Origin: Streptomyces sp. MMG1533 | Lineage (GTDB): Bacteria > Actinomycetota > Actinomycetes > Streptomycetales > Streptomycetaceae | Direction of reading: 5' to 3' | Assembly (NCBI RefSeq): GCF_001279775.1 | Contig: NZ_LGDG01000234.1 | Coordinates: 13,119-77,118 of the forward strand | Length of the DNA stretch: 64,000 nucleotides | Part shown: in pieces, positions 23,115 through 31,389 of the stretch | How positions within the stretch are numbered: position 1 is the first letter of the stretch | How the letters are laid out: each line of letters begins with the position of its first letter | The notes under the pieces: model-generated | What the model was told of the DNA's origin: nothing | Seen by the model: the letters and a program-made list of their open reading frames with translations, nothing else | Databases searched by the model: none | Made by a program: the position numbers and the translations under genes

Positions 23115-24599
23115 ATGCGAACCGATTCTTCTCCCGGCACTCTGCCGGCGCGGGAGCACCTCCCGGCCGGAGACGCGGGTGCGCCTGTCCTGGATGTCGT
23201 GATCCCCGTCTACAACGAGGAGAAGGACCTCCAGCCGTGTGTGCTGAGACTGCACGAGCACCTCAAGCGCACGTTCCCGTACGCGTTCCGCATCACGATC
23301 GCGGACAACGCGTCGACGGACACCACCCCCCAGGTGTCCGCGCGGCTGGAGGCGGAAATCCCGGAGGTCAAGGCCTTCCGGCTGGAGCAGAAGGGCCGCG
23401 GCCGGGCGCTGCGGACCGTCTGGTCCGCCTCGGACGCCCCGATCCTCGCCTACATGGACGTGGACCTGTCCACCGACCTCAACGCACTGCTGCCGCTGGT
23501 GGCACCGCTGATCTCCGGTCACTCCGACCTCGCGATCGGCTCCCGGCTGGCCCGCAGCTCGCGGGTGGTGCGAGGCGCCAAGCGGGAGTTCATCAGCCGC
23601 TCCTACAACCTCATCCTGCGCGGCTCGCTCCAGGCCCGCTTCTCGGACGCGCAGTGCGGCTTCAAGGCCATCCGCCGGGATGTCGCCCAGGTGCTGCTGC
23701 CCCTGGTGGAGGACAGCGGCTGGTTCTTCGACACCGAGATGCTGGTGATCGCCGAGCGGGCCGGGCTGCGGATCCACGAGGTTCCCGTCGACTGGGTCGA
23801 CGACCCGGACTCGACGGTCCACATCGTGAAGACGGCTACCGAAGACCTCAAGGGGGTGTGGCGAGTGGGCAAGGCCCTGGCCACCGGTTCGCTGCCGCTG
23901 GACCGGATCACCCGGCCGTTCGGCGACGACCCGCGCGACCGTGACATCCAGGACGTGCCGAAGGGCCTGGCCCGCCAGCTGGTCGGCTTCTGTGTCGTCG
24001 GCGGTCTGTCGACGCTCTTCTATCTGCTGCTCTACAGCGGCTTCCGCCAGTTCGGCGGCTCGCAGATCGCCAACGCGCTCGCTCTGCTGGTCTCGGCGGT
24101 CGCCAACACGGCGGCCAACCGGCGGCTGACCTTCGGGGTGCGCGGCAGCAGCGGCGCCGTCCGGCACCAGGCGCAGGGCCTGGTCGTCTTCGGTATCGGC
24201 CTCGCCCTGACCAGCGGCTCCCTCGCCGCCCTGAACGCGGCGTCCTCCGACCCCGCGCACTCCACCGAACTCGCGGTTCTCATCGCCGCCAACCTGGCCG
24301 CGACCGTCCTGCGCTTCCTGCTCTTCAGGGCGTGGGTGTTCCCGGACAAGCGTGAGTCGACGGTCGTGGCCTCGCACACGCCGTCCTCGCCGACCTACTT
24401 CGCGGCACCCGGGGCCGGGCAGTCGCACCCGCCGCTGCCGCAGCGCCCGACGGCGCCCCAGTACGCCACGGCGCCCCGATCGCCGTACGACACCACCCAG
24501 TTCCGCGCCGGTGAAGCCGCGGACCGCACCAGGGGGGACGCAACCATGCAGCTGCAGCCGGTGCGCCCGACCGACACCGACCCTAGGGACATCCGATGA
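23115..24599 (+). CDS. GT2 glycosyltransferase fused to a GtrA domain
   Basis: A 494-aa protein. The N-terminal GT-A domain of dolichyl-phosphate-sugar synthase type (VLDVVIPVYNEEKDLQPCV... ITIADNASTDTTPQV... YMDVDLSTDLNAL... SDAQCGFKAIRRDVA) transfers a sugar to a polyprenyl phosphate. From about residue 285 there is a four-helix GtrA domain (LARQLVGFCVVGGLSTLFYLLLYSGF... ANTAANRRLTF). It ends in a Pro/Ala-rich tail. It starts 14 bases after the kinase and overlaps the next gene by ATGA. Together they resemble the YkcC/YkcB pair that builds and uses a lipid-linked sugar. Confidence 0.88.
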   Translation: MRTDSSPGTLPAREHLPAGDAGAPVLDVVIPVYNEEKDLQPCVLRLHEHLKRTFPYAFRITIADNASTDTTPQVSARLEAEIPEVKAFRLEQKGRGRALRTVWSASDAPILAYMDVDLSTDLNALLPLVAPLISGHSDLAIGSRLARSSRVVRGAKREFISRSYNLILRGSLQARFSDAQCGFKAIRRDVAQVLLPLVEDSGWFFDTEMLVIAERAGLRIHEVPVDWVDDPDSTVHIVKTATEDLKGVWRVGKALATGSLPLDRITRPFGDDPRDRDIQDVPKGLARQLVGFCVVGGLSTLFYLLLYSGFRQFGGSQIANALALLVSAVANTAANRRLTFGVRGSSGAVRHQAQGLVVFGIGLALTSGSLAALNAASSDPAHSTELAVLIAANLAATVLRFLLFRAWVFPDKRESTVVASHTPSSPTYFAAPGAGQSHPPLPQRPTAPQYATAPRSPYDTTQFRAGEAADRTRGDATMQLQPVRPTDTDPRDIR

Positions 24600-26809
24600 C
24601 CACCCACACCGACCACCCGACCGAACAGGGGCCCTCCGGCTGGGGGCCGCCGACAGCCGGTACCGATACGGCCGTCCAGGAGCCGGTTGTTCCCCCGGCT
24701 CCACCGGCCCCCGAGTCCGGTGAGCCCAAGCAGCCCTTCGTACGGAGACTGTGGCGGGGCCGGCCCGAGGACCCGCGCTGGGCGCGCCCCGCGTTCCTCG
24801 GCCTGCTGCTCGCGACCGCGGCGCTCTACCTCTACAACCTGAGTGCGTCCGGTTACTCCAACTCCTTCTACTCGGCGGCCGTCCAGGCGGGCAGCAAGTC
24901 CTGGAAGGCGATGTTCTTCGGCTCGCTGGACGCGAGCAACGCCATCACCGTCGACAAGCCCTCGGCCTTCCTGTGGCCGATGGAGATCGCGGTCAGGATC
25001 TTCGGCCTGAACTCGTGGGCGATCCTCACCCCCGAGGTCCTCATGGGCGTCGGCACCGTCGCGGTCGTCTACGCGTCCGTGCGCCGCCGGTTCAGCCCCG
25101 GGGCCGGTCTGATCGCGGGCGCCGTGCTCGCGCTCACCCCCGTCGCGGCGCTGATGTTCCGGTTCAACAACCCGGATGCGATGCTGGCGCTGCTGATGGC
25201 GCTGGCCTGCTACTTCGTCGTCCGCGGTCTCGAGGACGGCCGGACGAAGTGGCTGGTGTGGGCCGGTGTCGCGATCGGCTTCGCGTTCCTCGCCAAGACC
25301 CTGCAGGCCTTCCTGATCCTGCCGTCGCTGGCGATCGTGTACGCGGTCTGCGCGCCGGTGAACCTGAAGAAGCGCCTGGGACAACTGGCCCTTGCGACGG
25401 GCGCGATGGTCGTGGCCGGCGGCTGGTGGGTGGCGATCGTCGAGCTGTGGCCGGCGTCGTCCCGCCCCTACATCGGCGGCTCGCAGAACAACAGCTTCCT
25501 CGAGCTGACCTTCGGCTACAACGGTCTCGGCCGTATCAACGGCGAGGAGACCGGCAGCGTCGGCGGCGGCGGTGGCGCGGGCGGCACGGGCCAGTGGGGC
25601 GAGACCGGCTGGGACCGGATGTTCAACTCCGAGATCGGTGCCCAGATCTCCTGGCTGCTGCCCGCCGCTCTGATCCTGCTCGTCGCCGGCCTGGTGGCCA
25701 CCCGCAAGCTCAAGCGGACGTCCGTGACCCGGAGTTCGTTCCTGGTGTGGGGCGGCTCGCTGCTGATCACCATGGTGGTCTTCAGCTACATGGCGGGCAT
25801 CTTCCACCAGTACTACACGATCGCCCTCGCCCCCTACATCGCGGCCGTGGTCGGCATGGGCTCGGCGACCCTGTGGGAGAAGCGGTCCGAGATGTGGGCG
25901 TCCCTCACGCTCGCGGCCTCGGTCGTGGCCGGCGCCGCCTGGGGATACGTCCTGCTCAACCGCACCCCCGACTACCTGCCCTGGCTGAAGTGGCTGGTGC
26001 TGGTCGGCGGCCTGGTCGCCGCACTCGGCCTGATCTTCGTGGCCAGGCTCGGCCGGCAGCTCGCGCTCGCCGCGGCGGCCCTGGGCATCGTGGCCTCGCT
26101 GGCCGGCCCGGCGGCGTACACCCTGAGCACGGTGAACTCCGCGCACACCGGCTCCATCCCGACGGCGGGTCCGGCGGGCGCGAGCATGATGGGCGGCCGG
26201 GGCGGCGGTCCCGGCGGCGGTGGCGGCATGGGCGGCGGTATGCCCGGTGGCGGCCAGAACCAGCAGAACGGCAACGGCAACACGCAGGGCAACGGCTTCC
26301 CGGGCGGCGGTACCGGCGGCATGGGCGGCGGCATGCCGGGTGGCGGCCAGAACCAGCAGAACGGCAACGGCACCACCCAGGGCAACGGCGCTCCCGGAGG
26401 CCAGACCGGCGACGGCGGCGGCATGGGCGGCGGCGGCATGGGCGGTCTGCTCAACGGCGCCACCGTCACCGACGAGGCCAAGAAGCTGCTGGAGACCGAC
26501 GCCGACCAGTACACCTGGGCCGCGGCGGCCATCGGCGCCCAGAACGCCGCGAGCTACCAACTCGCCACCGGCGAACCGGTGATGGCGATCGGCGGCTTCA
26601 ACGGCACCGACCCGTCCCCGACGCTGGCCCAGTTCAAGAAGTACGTGGAGGACGGCAAGATCCACTACTTCATCTCGTCCGGCTCCTCCGGCGGCATGGG
26701 TGGCAGCAGCGACGGCACGTCCTCGCAGATCACCACCTGGATCGAGGCCAACTTCAAGAAGGTGACGGTCGGTTCGGCCACCTTCTACGACCTCACGCAG
26801 AAGGCGTAA
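24596..26809 (+). CDS. Membrane glycosyltransferase (ArnT/PMT-like, GT-C fold) with Gly-rich extracellular loop
   Basis: A 737-aa protein. It has a cytoplasmic Pro-rich N-terminus and about eleven membrane helices. The first loop carries the GT-C acidic pair region (LDASNAITVDKPSAFLWPMEIAVRIFG). The C-terminal extracellular region has two ~35-residue Gly/Met/Asn/Gln repeats (GGMGGGMPGGGQNQQNGNG). A globular end follows (EAKKLLETDADQYTWAAAAIGAQNAASYQLATGEPVMAIGGFNG...). It probably moves a sugar from a polyprenyl donor, made by the preceding GT2-GtrA protein, onto an envelope acceptor. It overlaps the upstream gene by ATGA; a terminator follows. Confidence 0.87.
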   Translation: MTTHTDHPTEQGPSGWGPPTAGTDTAVQEPVVPPAPPAPESGEPKQPFVRRLWRGRPEDPRWARPAFLGLLLATAALYLYNLSASGYSNSFYSAAVQAGSKSWKAMFFGSLDASNAITVDKPSAFLWPMEIAVRIFGLNSWAILTPEVLMGVGTVAVVYASVRRRFSPGAGLIAGAVLALTPVAALMFRFNNPDAMLALLMALACYFVVRGLEDGRTKWLVWAGVAIGFAFLAKTLQAFLILPSLAIVYAVCAPVNLKKRLGQLALATGAMVVAGGWWVAIVELWPASSRPYIGGSQNNSFLELTFGYNGLGRINGEETGSVGGGGGAGGTGQWGETGWDRMFNSEIGAQISWLLPAALILLVAGLVATRKLKRTSVTRSSFLVWGGSLLITMVVFSYMAGIFHQYYTIALAPYIAAVVGMGSATLWEKRSEMWASLTLAASVVAGAAWGYVLLNRTPDYLPWLKWLVLVGGLVAALGLIFVARLGRQLALAAAALGIVASLAGPAAYTLSTVNSAHTGSIPTAGPAGASMMGGRGGGPGGGGGMGGGMPGGGQNQQNGNGNTQGNGFPGGGTGGMGGGMPGGGQNQQNGNGTTQGNGAPGGQTGDGGGMGGGGMGGLLNGATVTDEAKKLLETDADQYTWAAAAIGAQNAASYQLATGEPVMAIGGFNGTDPSPTLAQFKKYVEDGKIHYFISSGSSGGMGGSSDGTSSQITTWIEANFKKVTVGSATFYDLTQKA

Positions 26810-26828
26810 GGGACCGGCCGGATCGGGA

Positions 26829-26862
26829 AGGAAGGGCGGTGGCCGCGGCCACCGCCCTTCCT
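26829..26862. terminator. Hairpin terminator after the two-component/glycosyltransferase operon
   Basis: A perfect 16-bp stem (AGGAAGGGCGGTGGCC and its complement) with a 2-base turn, 20 bases after the stop codon of the last gene. It marks the operon end. Confidence 0.8.
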
Positions 26863-26873
26863 CGTATCTCCGT

Positions 26874-26907
26874 TGTACGCCGTATGGGAGCTGCTCTACG
26901 GTGTACA
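26874..26907. promoter_or_regulatory. Operator-like inverted repeat over the MFS promoter
   Basis: TGTACGCCGTA (26874-26884) and TACGGTGTACA (26897-26907) pair at 10 of 11 positions with a 12-base spacer. The right arm ends two bases before the ATG at 26910. It is a likely TetR-type repressor site; the TetR gene follows the exporter. Confidence 0.6.
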
Positions 26908-26909
26908 TC

Positions 26910-28442
26910 ATGACAGCGTCCCCCCAGGAACAGACCCCTGCGCAGACCCAACAGACAGGCGGCCACCCCCAACGCTGGCTGATCCTCGGTGTCATCTGCC
27001 TCGCACAGCTCACCGTGCTGCTCGACAACACCGTCCTGAACGTCGCGATCCCCTCCCTCACCCGGGAGTTGGGTGCGGCCACCTCCGACATCCAGTGGAT
27101 GATCAACGCGTACTCGCTGGTGCAGTCCGGCCTGCTGCTCACCGCGGGCAGTGCCGCCGACCGCTACGGCCGCAAGAAGATGCTGATCGTGGGGCTGGCC
27201 CTGTTCGGTGTGGGGTCGCTGGTGGCCGGACTGGCGGACTCCACCGCCCAGTTGATCGCGGCCCGGGCCGGCATGGGAGTCGGCGGCGCGCTGCTGATGA
27301 CCACCACCCTCGCCGTGGCGATGCAGATCTTCGCTCCCGAGGAGCAGCCGAAGGCGATCGGCATCTGGGCCGCGGTGAACTCGCTGGGCTTCGCGACCGG
27401 ACCGCTCATCGGCGGCTTCGTGCTGAACCACTTCTGGTGGGGAGCAATCTTCCTGATCAACCTGCCGGTCGCGGCGCTGGGCCTGGTGGCGGTCGTGGCG
27501 CTCGTCCCCGAGTCCAAGGCTGCGACCTCCCGGGGGACGACCCCCGGACTCCCGGTGCAGGGTGACCGGCCCGACCTGCTCGGCGCCGTGCTGTCCACGA
27601 CAGGCATGGCCTCCCTGGTGTTCGCGATCATCTCCGGCCCGGAGCACGGCTGGACCTCCGGCCGGGTGATGACTCCGGCGGCGGTCGCGGTCGTGGTGCT
27701 GGCCGCCTTCGGGTACTGGGAGAGCCGGATCCCCCACCCCATGCTCGACATGCACTTCTTCAGGGACCGGCGGTTCACGGGAGCGGTCGCCGGCGCGGTA
27801 CTGATCACCTTCGGGATGGGCGGGTCGCTCTTCCTGCTCACCCAGCACATGCAGTTCGTGCTCGGTTACGGTCCATTGGAGGCGGGCCTGCGCACGGCCC
27901 CGCTCGCCTTGGTGATCGTGGCGCTGAACTTCACCGGTCTGTCGGCGAAGTGGTCGACCAGGCTCGGGACTCCCGTCTCCATCGGACTGGGCATGGCGGT
28001 GATGGCGGGAGGCCTCGTCTCGATCGCCACGATTTCCTCCGGCGGTTACGCCGGCACACTGCTTGGCCTGCTGCTCATCGGTGCGGGGGCCGCGGTCGCC
28101 AGCCCGGCGATGGCGCACGCGATCATGAGCTCGATCCCGCCGGAGAAGGCCGGGGTCGGCGCGGGGATCAACGGCACGGTGGCGGAGTTCGGGCAGGGGC
28201 TGGGTGTCGCGGTGCTCGGGGCTGTGCTGAACGCCCGGTTCGCGGCGTTGATTTCGGTGGCCGCGGTGTCCCTGCCGGGGGCGCTGGCCGAAGCGGGGTC
28301 GGCTGAGGAGAGGGCGCGCATCACGGATGCGTTCGCCTCCGGGCTGGAGAGCAGTCAGTTGGTGGGGGCGGTCGCCGTGTTGCTCGGGGGGTTGGTCGCG
28401 GCCGCGTTGTTGCGTCGGGCCGAGCGGGCAGACTCCGCCTAG
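26910..28442 (+). CDS. DHA2-type (14-helix) MFS multidrug exporter
   Basis: A 510-aa protein with 14 predicted membrane segments. Motif A (GSAADRYGRKKMLIVG), motif C-like (GFATGPLIGGFVLNHFWWGAIFLINLPVA) and the antiporter motif D (LAQLTVLLDNTVLNVAIPSLTREL) are present. It exports drugs by proton antiport. The ATG at 26910 is preferred over GTG 26901 because the operator overlaps the latter. The nearby TetR gene (28589) is the probable regulator. The stop codon lies within the CCTAGGAGCTC motif of a REP-like element. Confidence 0.88.
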   Translation: MTASPQEQTPAQTQQTGGHPQRWLILGVICLAQLTVLLDNTVLNVAIPSLTRELGAATSDIQWMINAYSLVQSGLLLTAGSAADRYGRKKMLIVGLALFGVGSLVAGLADSTAQLIAARAGMGVGGALLMTTTLAVAMQIFAPEEQPKAIGIWAAVNSLGFATGPLIGGFVLNHFWWGAIFLINLPVAALGLVAVVALVPESKAATSRGTTPGLPVQGDRPDLLGAVLSTTGMASLVFAIISGPEHGWTSGRVMTPAAVAVVVLAAFGYWESRIPHPMLDMHFFRDRRFTGAVAGAVLITFGMGGSLFLLTQHMQFVLGYGPLEAGLRTAPLALVIVALNFTGLSAKWSTRLGTPVSIGLGMAVMAGGLVSIATISSGGYAGTLLGLLLIGAGAAVASPAMAHAIMSSIPPEKAGVGAGINGTVAEFGQGLGVAVLGAVLNARFAALISVAAVSLPGALAEAGSAEERARITDAFASGLESSQLVGAVAVLLGGLVAAALLRRAERADSA

Positions 28443-28551
28443 GAGCTCGGGTGGCTGGATTTGTCATGCGACTGCGGGTCGTGTGTGGTTGGTCGTGCCC
28501 ACGCGGCGCAGCCGCACATGTCACAGCCCCGAGCCCCTGAAGGGGCGCTTA
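28438..28551 (-). repeat. REP-like intergenic element, copy 1 (inverted relative to copy 2)
   Basis: Read on the minus strand it shares with 29371-29467 the ordered blocks GTGACATGTGCGGCT, CCGCCGCG-type stem, GCACGACC..CCAC, CCCGCAG and GAGCTCCTAGG. The MFS stop codon lies inside the terminal CCTAGGAGCTC. Confidence 0.6.
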
Positions 28552-28588
28552 GCATGACCGGCAATCAGTAAGTCTAGGAAGGTGCGCC

Positions 28589-29350
28589 ATGGCGAAGACG
28601 GCCCGGTCGGCGGCGCGGACCAGCGTATGGCTGGAGGGCAGGACGCGTCGCGGCGGGCGGGGCGGTGGGCAGCCCTCCGGGCTCGATCGCGACCGGATCA
28701 CCGAGGTCACCGTCCGGCTCCTGGACGCCGACGGGCTGGCCAGGTTCTCCATGCGCCGACTGGCCGCCGAGCTGAACGTCACCGCGATGTCCGTCTACTG
28801 GTACGTCGACACCAAGGACGACCTCCTCGAACTCGCCCTGGACGCCGTCATGAGGGAGATGGAGCTGCCCGATCCGGTGGCCGACGAGGACTGGCGCGGC
28901 CAGCTGCGCACGCTGGCCCAGGGCTACCGGGCCATGCTGGTCCGCCACCCATGGCTGTCGCCGCTGGCCGGACGCTTCCTCAACATCGGCCCGAACAACC
29001 TGGCCTTCTCCCGGGTCGTCCAGCAGGTCATCCGCAAGACCGGCCTGCCCGTGCACCGGCTGACCGGGGCCATCTCGGCCGTCTTCCAGTTCGTCTACGG
29101 CTACGGCACGCTTGAGGGCCATTTCTACAGCCGCGTGACGGACACCGGCATGACCCCGGACGAGTACTTCCAGACCGCCGTCAACGAGGTCACGGAGTTT
29201 CCGGGCGCCGCCGAGGTCGTCCAGGAGTCCGCGGAGATCATGGAGGCCCGCGGCGGCGACACGGTCCAGGAGATGATGGAACGGGACTTCCAGTTCGCCC
29301 TGGACCTGCTGGTGGCAGGGATCGAGACGATGGTGGCAAGGGCCGACTAG
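28589..29350 (+). CDS. TetR/AcrR-family transcriptional regulator
   Basis: A 253-aa protein. The N-terminal HTH (LDRDRITEVTVRLLDADGLARFSMRRLAAELNVTAMSVYWYVDTKDDLLELALD) is of the TetR type. The long C-terminal ligand domain (ALDAVMREMELP... LGYR-like RAMLVRHPWLSPL... GHFYSRVTDTGMTPDEYF) resembles the TetR_C_1 group that controls drug exporters. Same strand and just downstream of the DHA2 exporter; it probably binds 26874-26907. Confidence 0.85.
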   Translation: MAKTARSAARTSVWLEGRTRRGGRGGGQPSGLDRDRITEVTVRLLDADGLARFSMRRLAAELNVTAMSVYWYVDTKDDLLELALDAVMREMELPDPVADEDWRGQLRTLAQGYRAMLVRHPWLSPLAGRFLNIGPNNLAFSRVVQQVIRKTGLPVHRLTGAISAVFQFVYGYGTLEGHFYSRVTDTGMTPDEYFQTAVNEVTEFPGAAEVVQESAEIMEARGGDTVQEMMERDFQFALDLLVAGIETMVARAD

Positions 29351-29370
29351 GGCAGGCCCCAGACCCACCC

Positions 29371-29467
29371 AGGGGCGCGGGGCGGTGACATGTGCGGCTC
29401 CGCCGCGCGGGCGCGACCGGCCACGACGAGCCCGCAGCCGCCCGACGACGCCCCTCCGAGCTCCTAG
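29371..29467 (+). repeat. REP-like intergenic element, copy 2
   Basis: GGGGCGCGGGGCGGTGACAT... through GAGCTCCTAGG. It mirrors copy 1 on the other side of the TetR gene. The stop codon of the convergent PPOX gene lies inside the terminal motif, exactly as for the MFS gene in copy 1. Confidence 0.6.
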
Positions 29468-29940
29468 GCGCCGTCCCCCGTGGCAAGCCGCGCCGGGAAC
29501 CCGCCCGTGGCGACCGGCCCCCACCGCTCCGGCGTGACCCGGATGATCGACTTCCCCTGCTTCACCATGGCCGCCCGGTACTCGTCCCAGTCCGGGTGCT
29601 CACCGGCGATGTTCCGGTAGTACTCCACTAGCGGCTCGACGGACTCCGGCGTGTCGAGGACCTCGGCCGTGCCGTCGATCTGTACCCACGGCCCGTTCCA
29701 GTCGTCGCTGAGCACGATGAGGCTGACCCGCGCATCCCGCTTGGCGTTGCGGGTCTTGGCGCGCTCGGGGTAGGTCGACACGACGATCCGCCCCGAGTCG
29801 TCGACCCCGCAGGTCAACGGCGACCCCTGGGGGCTGCCGTCGGACCGGCGGGTCAGCAGGATGGCGTGGTGACGGGGGCGTACGAAGTCCAGCAGGTCGT
29901 CCAGTGATACGGCCGTGTTGGTCGCGATGTTCGGTGCCAT
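29464..29940 (-). CDS. PPOX-class F420/FMN-dependent protein
   Basis: A 158-aa split-barrel protein: HHAILLTRRSDGSPQGSPLTCGVDDSGRIVVSTYPERAKTRNAKRDARVSLIVLSDDWNGPWVQIDGTAEVLDTPE. This is the core of the actinobacterial PPOX-class F420-dependent oxidoreductase family. Cofactor and substrate cannot be decided from sequence. Convergent with the TetR gene. Confidence 0.82.
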   Translation of the reverse strand: MAPNIATNTAVSLDDLLDFVRPRHHAILLTRRSDGSPQGSPLTCGVDDSGRIVVSTYPERAKTRNAKRDARVSLIVLSDDWNGPWVQIDGTAEVLDTPESVEPLVEYYRNIAGEHPDWDEYRAAMVKQGKSIIRVTPERWGPVATGGFPARLATGDGA

Positions 29941-30030
29941 GGGCCCAGCCTAGGACGCCCGGCCACCACTCCTGGGATCCCGGCCCACGACTCCTGCGGC
30001 TCCTGCGGCTCCACCGGACTCCCGCGGTTC

Positions 30031-30459
30031 CTACGACTCCAGCGCCTCGGCGAGGTTGTCGTACACGGGAACGTCCCGCCGTACCCCGCTCAGCTCCAGG
30101 ACGCGACAGGCCACCCCGTCGGGCATCGCCACCACCCGTATTCGCGCGCGGGGCCAAAGGCCGCGGCGTACGTCCTCGACGAGCCGTACGCCCTGGGAGT
30201 CCATGAAGTGGGTCCCGGTGAGGTCAAGGACCAGCAGCCGCAGCCGGTCGGCGCGGTCGTCCACGGCGGACATGATGCGGTGGTACAGGCCCGCCGCGTT
30301 GCAGAGGTCGATTTCGGGGGGCAGTTCGATCACGGTGCAGCCGGGCAGATCGCGCAGATCACGCAGCTCGCACGGATTCGGGAAGAAGGTCACGGCACTC
30401 ACCTGGCAGACGTTCGTCCGGATTCCGGGGAGGCCACTTCCTGACCTGTCGGCCCCCAT
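30031..30459 (-). CDS. STAS-domain anti-sigma factor antagonist
   Basis: A 142-aa protein. The STAS core is present (CTVIELPPEIDLCNAAGLYHRIMSAV... LRLLVLDLTGTHFMDSQGVRLVEDVRR), with the phosphorylatable Ser in MDSQG. Such proteins release SigB/F-type sigma factors from anti-sigma kinases when unphosphorylated. ATG 30459 is used; GTG 30402 is an alternative that trims a poorly conserved N-terminus. Two SigB/F-type sigma genes lie 8 kb away. Confidence 0.78.
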   Translation of the reverse strand: MGADRSGSGLPGIRTNVCQVSAVTFFPNPCELRDLRDLPGCTVIELPPEIDLCNAAGLYHRIMSAVDDRADRLRLLVLDLTGTHFMDSQGVRLVEDVRRGLWPRARIRVVAMPDGVACRVLELSGVRRDVPVYDNLAEALES

Positions 30460-30631
30460 TCCACCATGCCGACGAGCGCGCCCGAAAGTGCCCGCGGCCA
30501 GGCTTCAGCCGGACGTCACTTCGATGCAACAGAGCAGATAAAGTGCTGTCCGTCCTGTGCTCGCAGTCGGGAATGTGCTGCGGAGCTCTCCTGCGCACGG
30601 CCGTTGGTCGTGCATGCCGAAGAGGTTCGTG

Positions 30632-31336
30632 GTGGCTGCGTCCGAGTTTCCTGATTTGCCCCGTTTTCCTGCCGGTTTCGAGCTGGCGGAAGCCCTGACG
30701 GTGGCAGCTCAGCAACTGCACGACACAGTCACCCCGCACAGCACGATGCGTGCGGCGGTCCGGCTGGCCGTCCACATCCTGCCCGGCGCCGATCACGCGG
30801 GCATCTCCGTCATCGAGCGACTCCAGCACCGCCGTACGGTCGCCTGGACCGACGAGGTCGTGCGCTCGGCCGAGTCCACGCACCCGGGACGCGAGCAGGA
30901 CCCGTACTGGGAGGGCCTGTGGACCGCGCCCGTCGTACGGGTCGAGGACAGCGAGGCCGACGACGGCGGGACCGTGCTGTCGGAGCTGGGCCTGCGCTCG
31001 GCGCTGTCGCTCAGGCTGCGCGCCGACCGCCGCCGCCTGACCGTGCTCACGGCGTACGCCCGCAAGCCGCGCGCCTTCGACGAGGCCGGCGTCCGCATCG
31101 GCCGGCTGTTCACCGCGCACGTCAGCCTCGCCCTCGACTCCGCGACCGAACGCGAGCAGCTGACCGAGGCCATGCGCACCCGGGACCTGATCGGACAGGC
31201 CACCGGGATCCTGATGGAGCGGATGGACATGGACGCCGCGGAGGCCTTCGAGTCCCTGGTGAAGGCCTCGCAGCGGGAGAACGTCAAGCTGCGCGACCTC
31301 GCCCGCCGCATCGTCGATGCGAACAACGCCACATGA
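30632..31336 (+). CDS. GAF-ANTAR signal-responsive antiterminator (first of two)
   Basis: About 234 aa. A GAF-like sensor (VAAQQLHDTVTPHSTMRAAVRLAVHILPGADHAGISVIE...) is followed by a C-terminal ANTAR RNA-binding domain (LTEAMRTRDLIGQATGILMERMDMDAAEAFESLVKASQRENVKLRDLARRIV). ANTAR proteins bind twin RNA hexaloops to prevent termination. GTG 30632 is chosen because AGAGG lies 6 bases upstream; ATG 30614 is an alternative. Followed in tandem by a second GAF-ANTAR gene. Confidence 0.8.
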   Translation: MAASEFPDLPRFPAGFELAEALTVAAQQLHDTVTPHSTMRAAVRLAVHILPGADHAGISVIERLQHRRTVAWTDEVVRSAESTHPGREQDPYWEGLWTAPVVRVEDSEADDGGTVLSELGLRSALSLRLRADRRRLTVLTAYARKPRAFDEAGVRIGRLFTAHVSLALDSATEREQLTEAMRTRDLIGQATGILMERMDMDAAEAFESLVKASQRENVKLRDLARRIVDANNAT

Positions 31337-31389
31337 CCGGGGAGGAGCGCCAAGGCGTTAACGGGCGTTGACGGGATATCCGTACGTCC

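Noticed and set aside
24395..27142. A 915-codon minus-strand frame opposite the membrane glycosyltransferase
   Set aside because: Composition (Ala/Gly/Arg/His/Val low complexity) is that of an antisense shadow; the opposite strand has complete family motifs.
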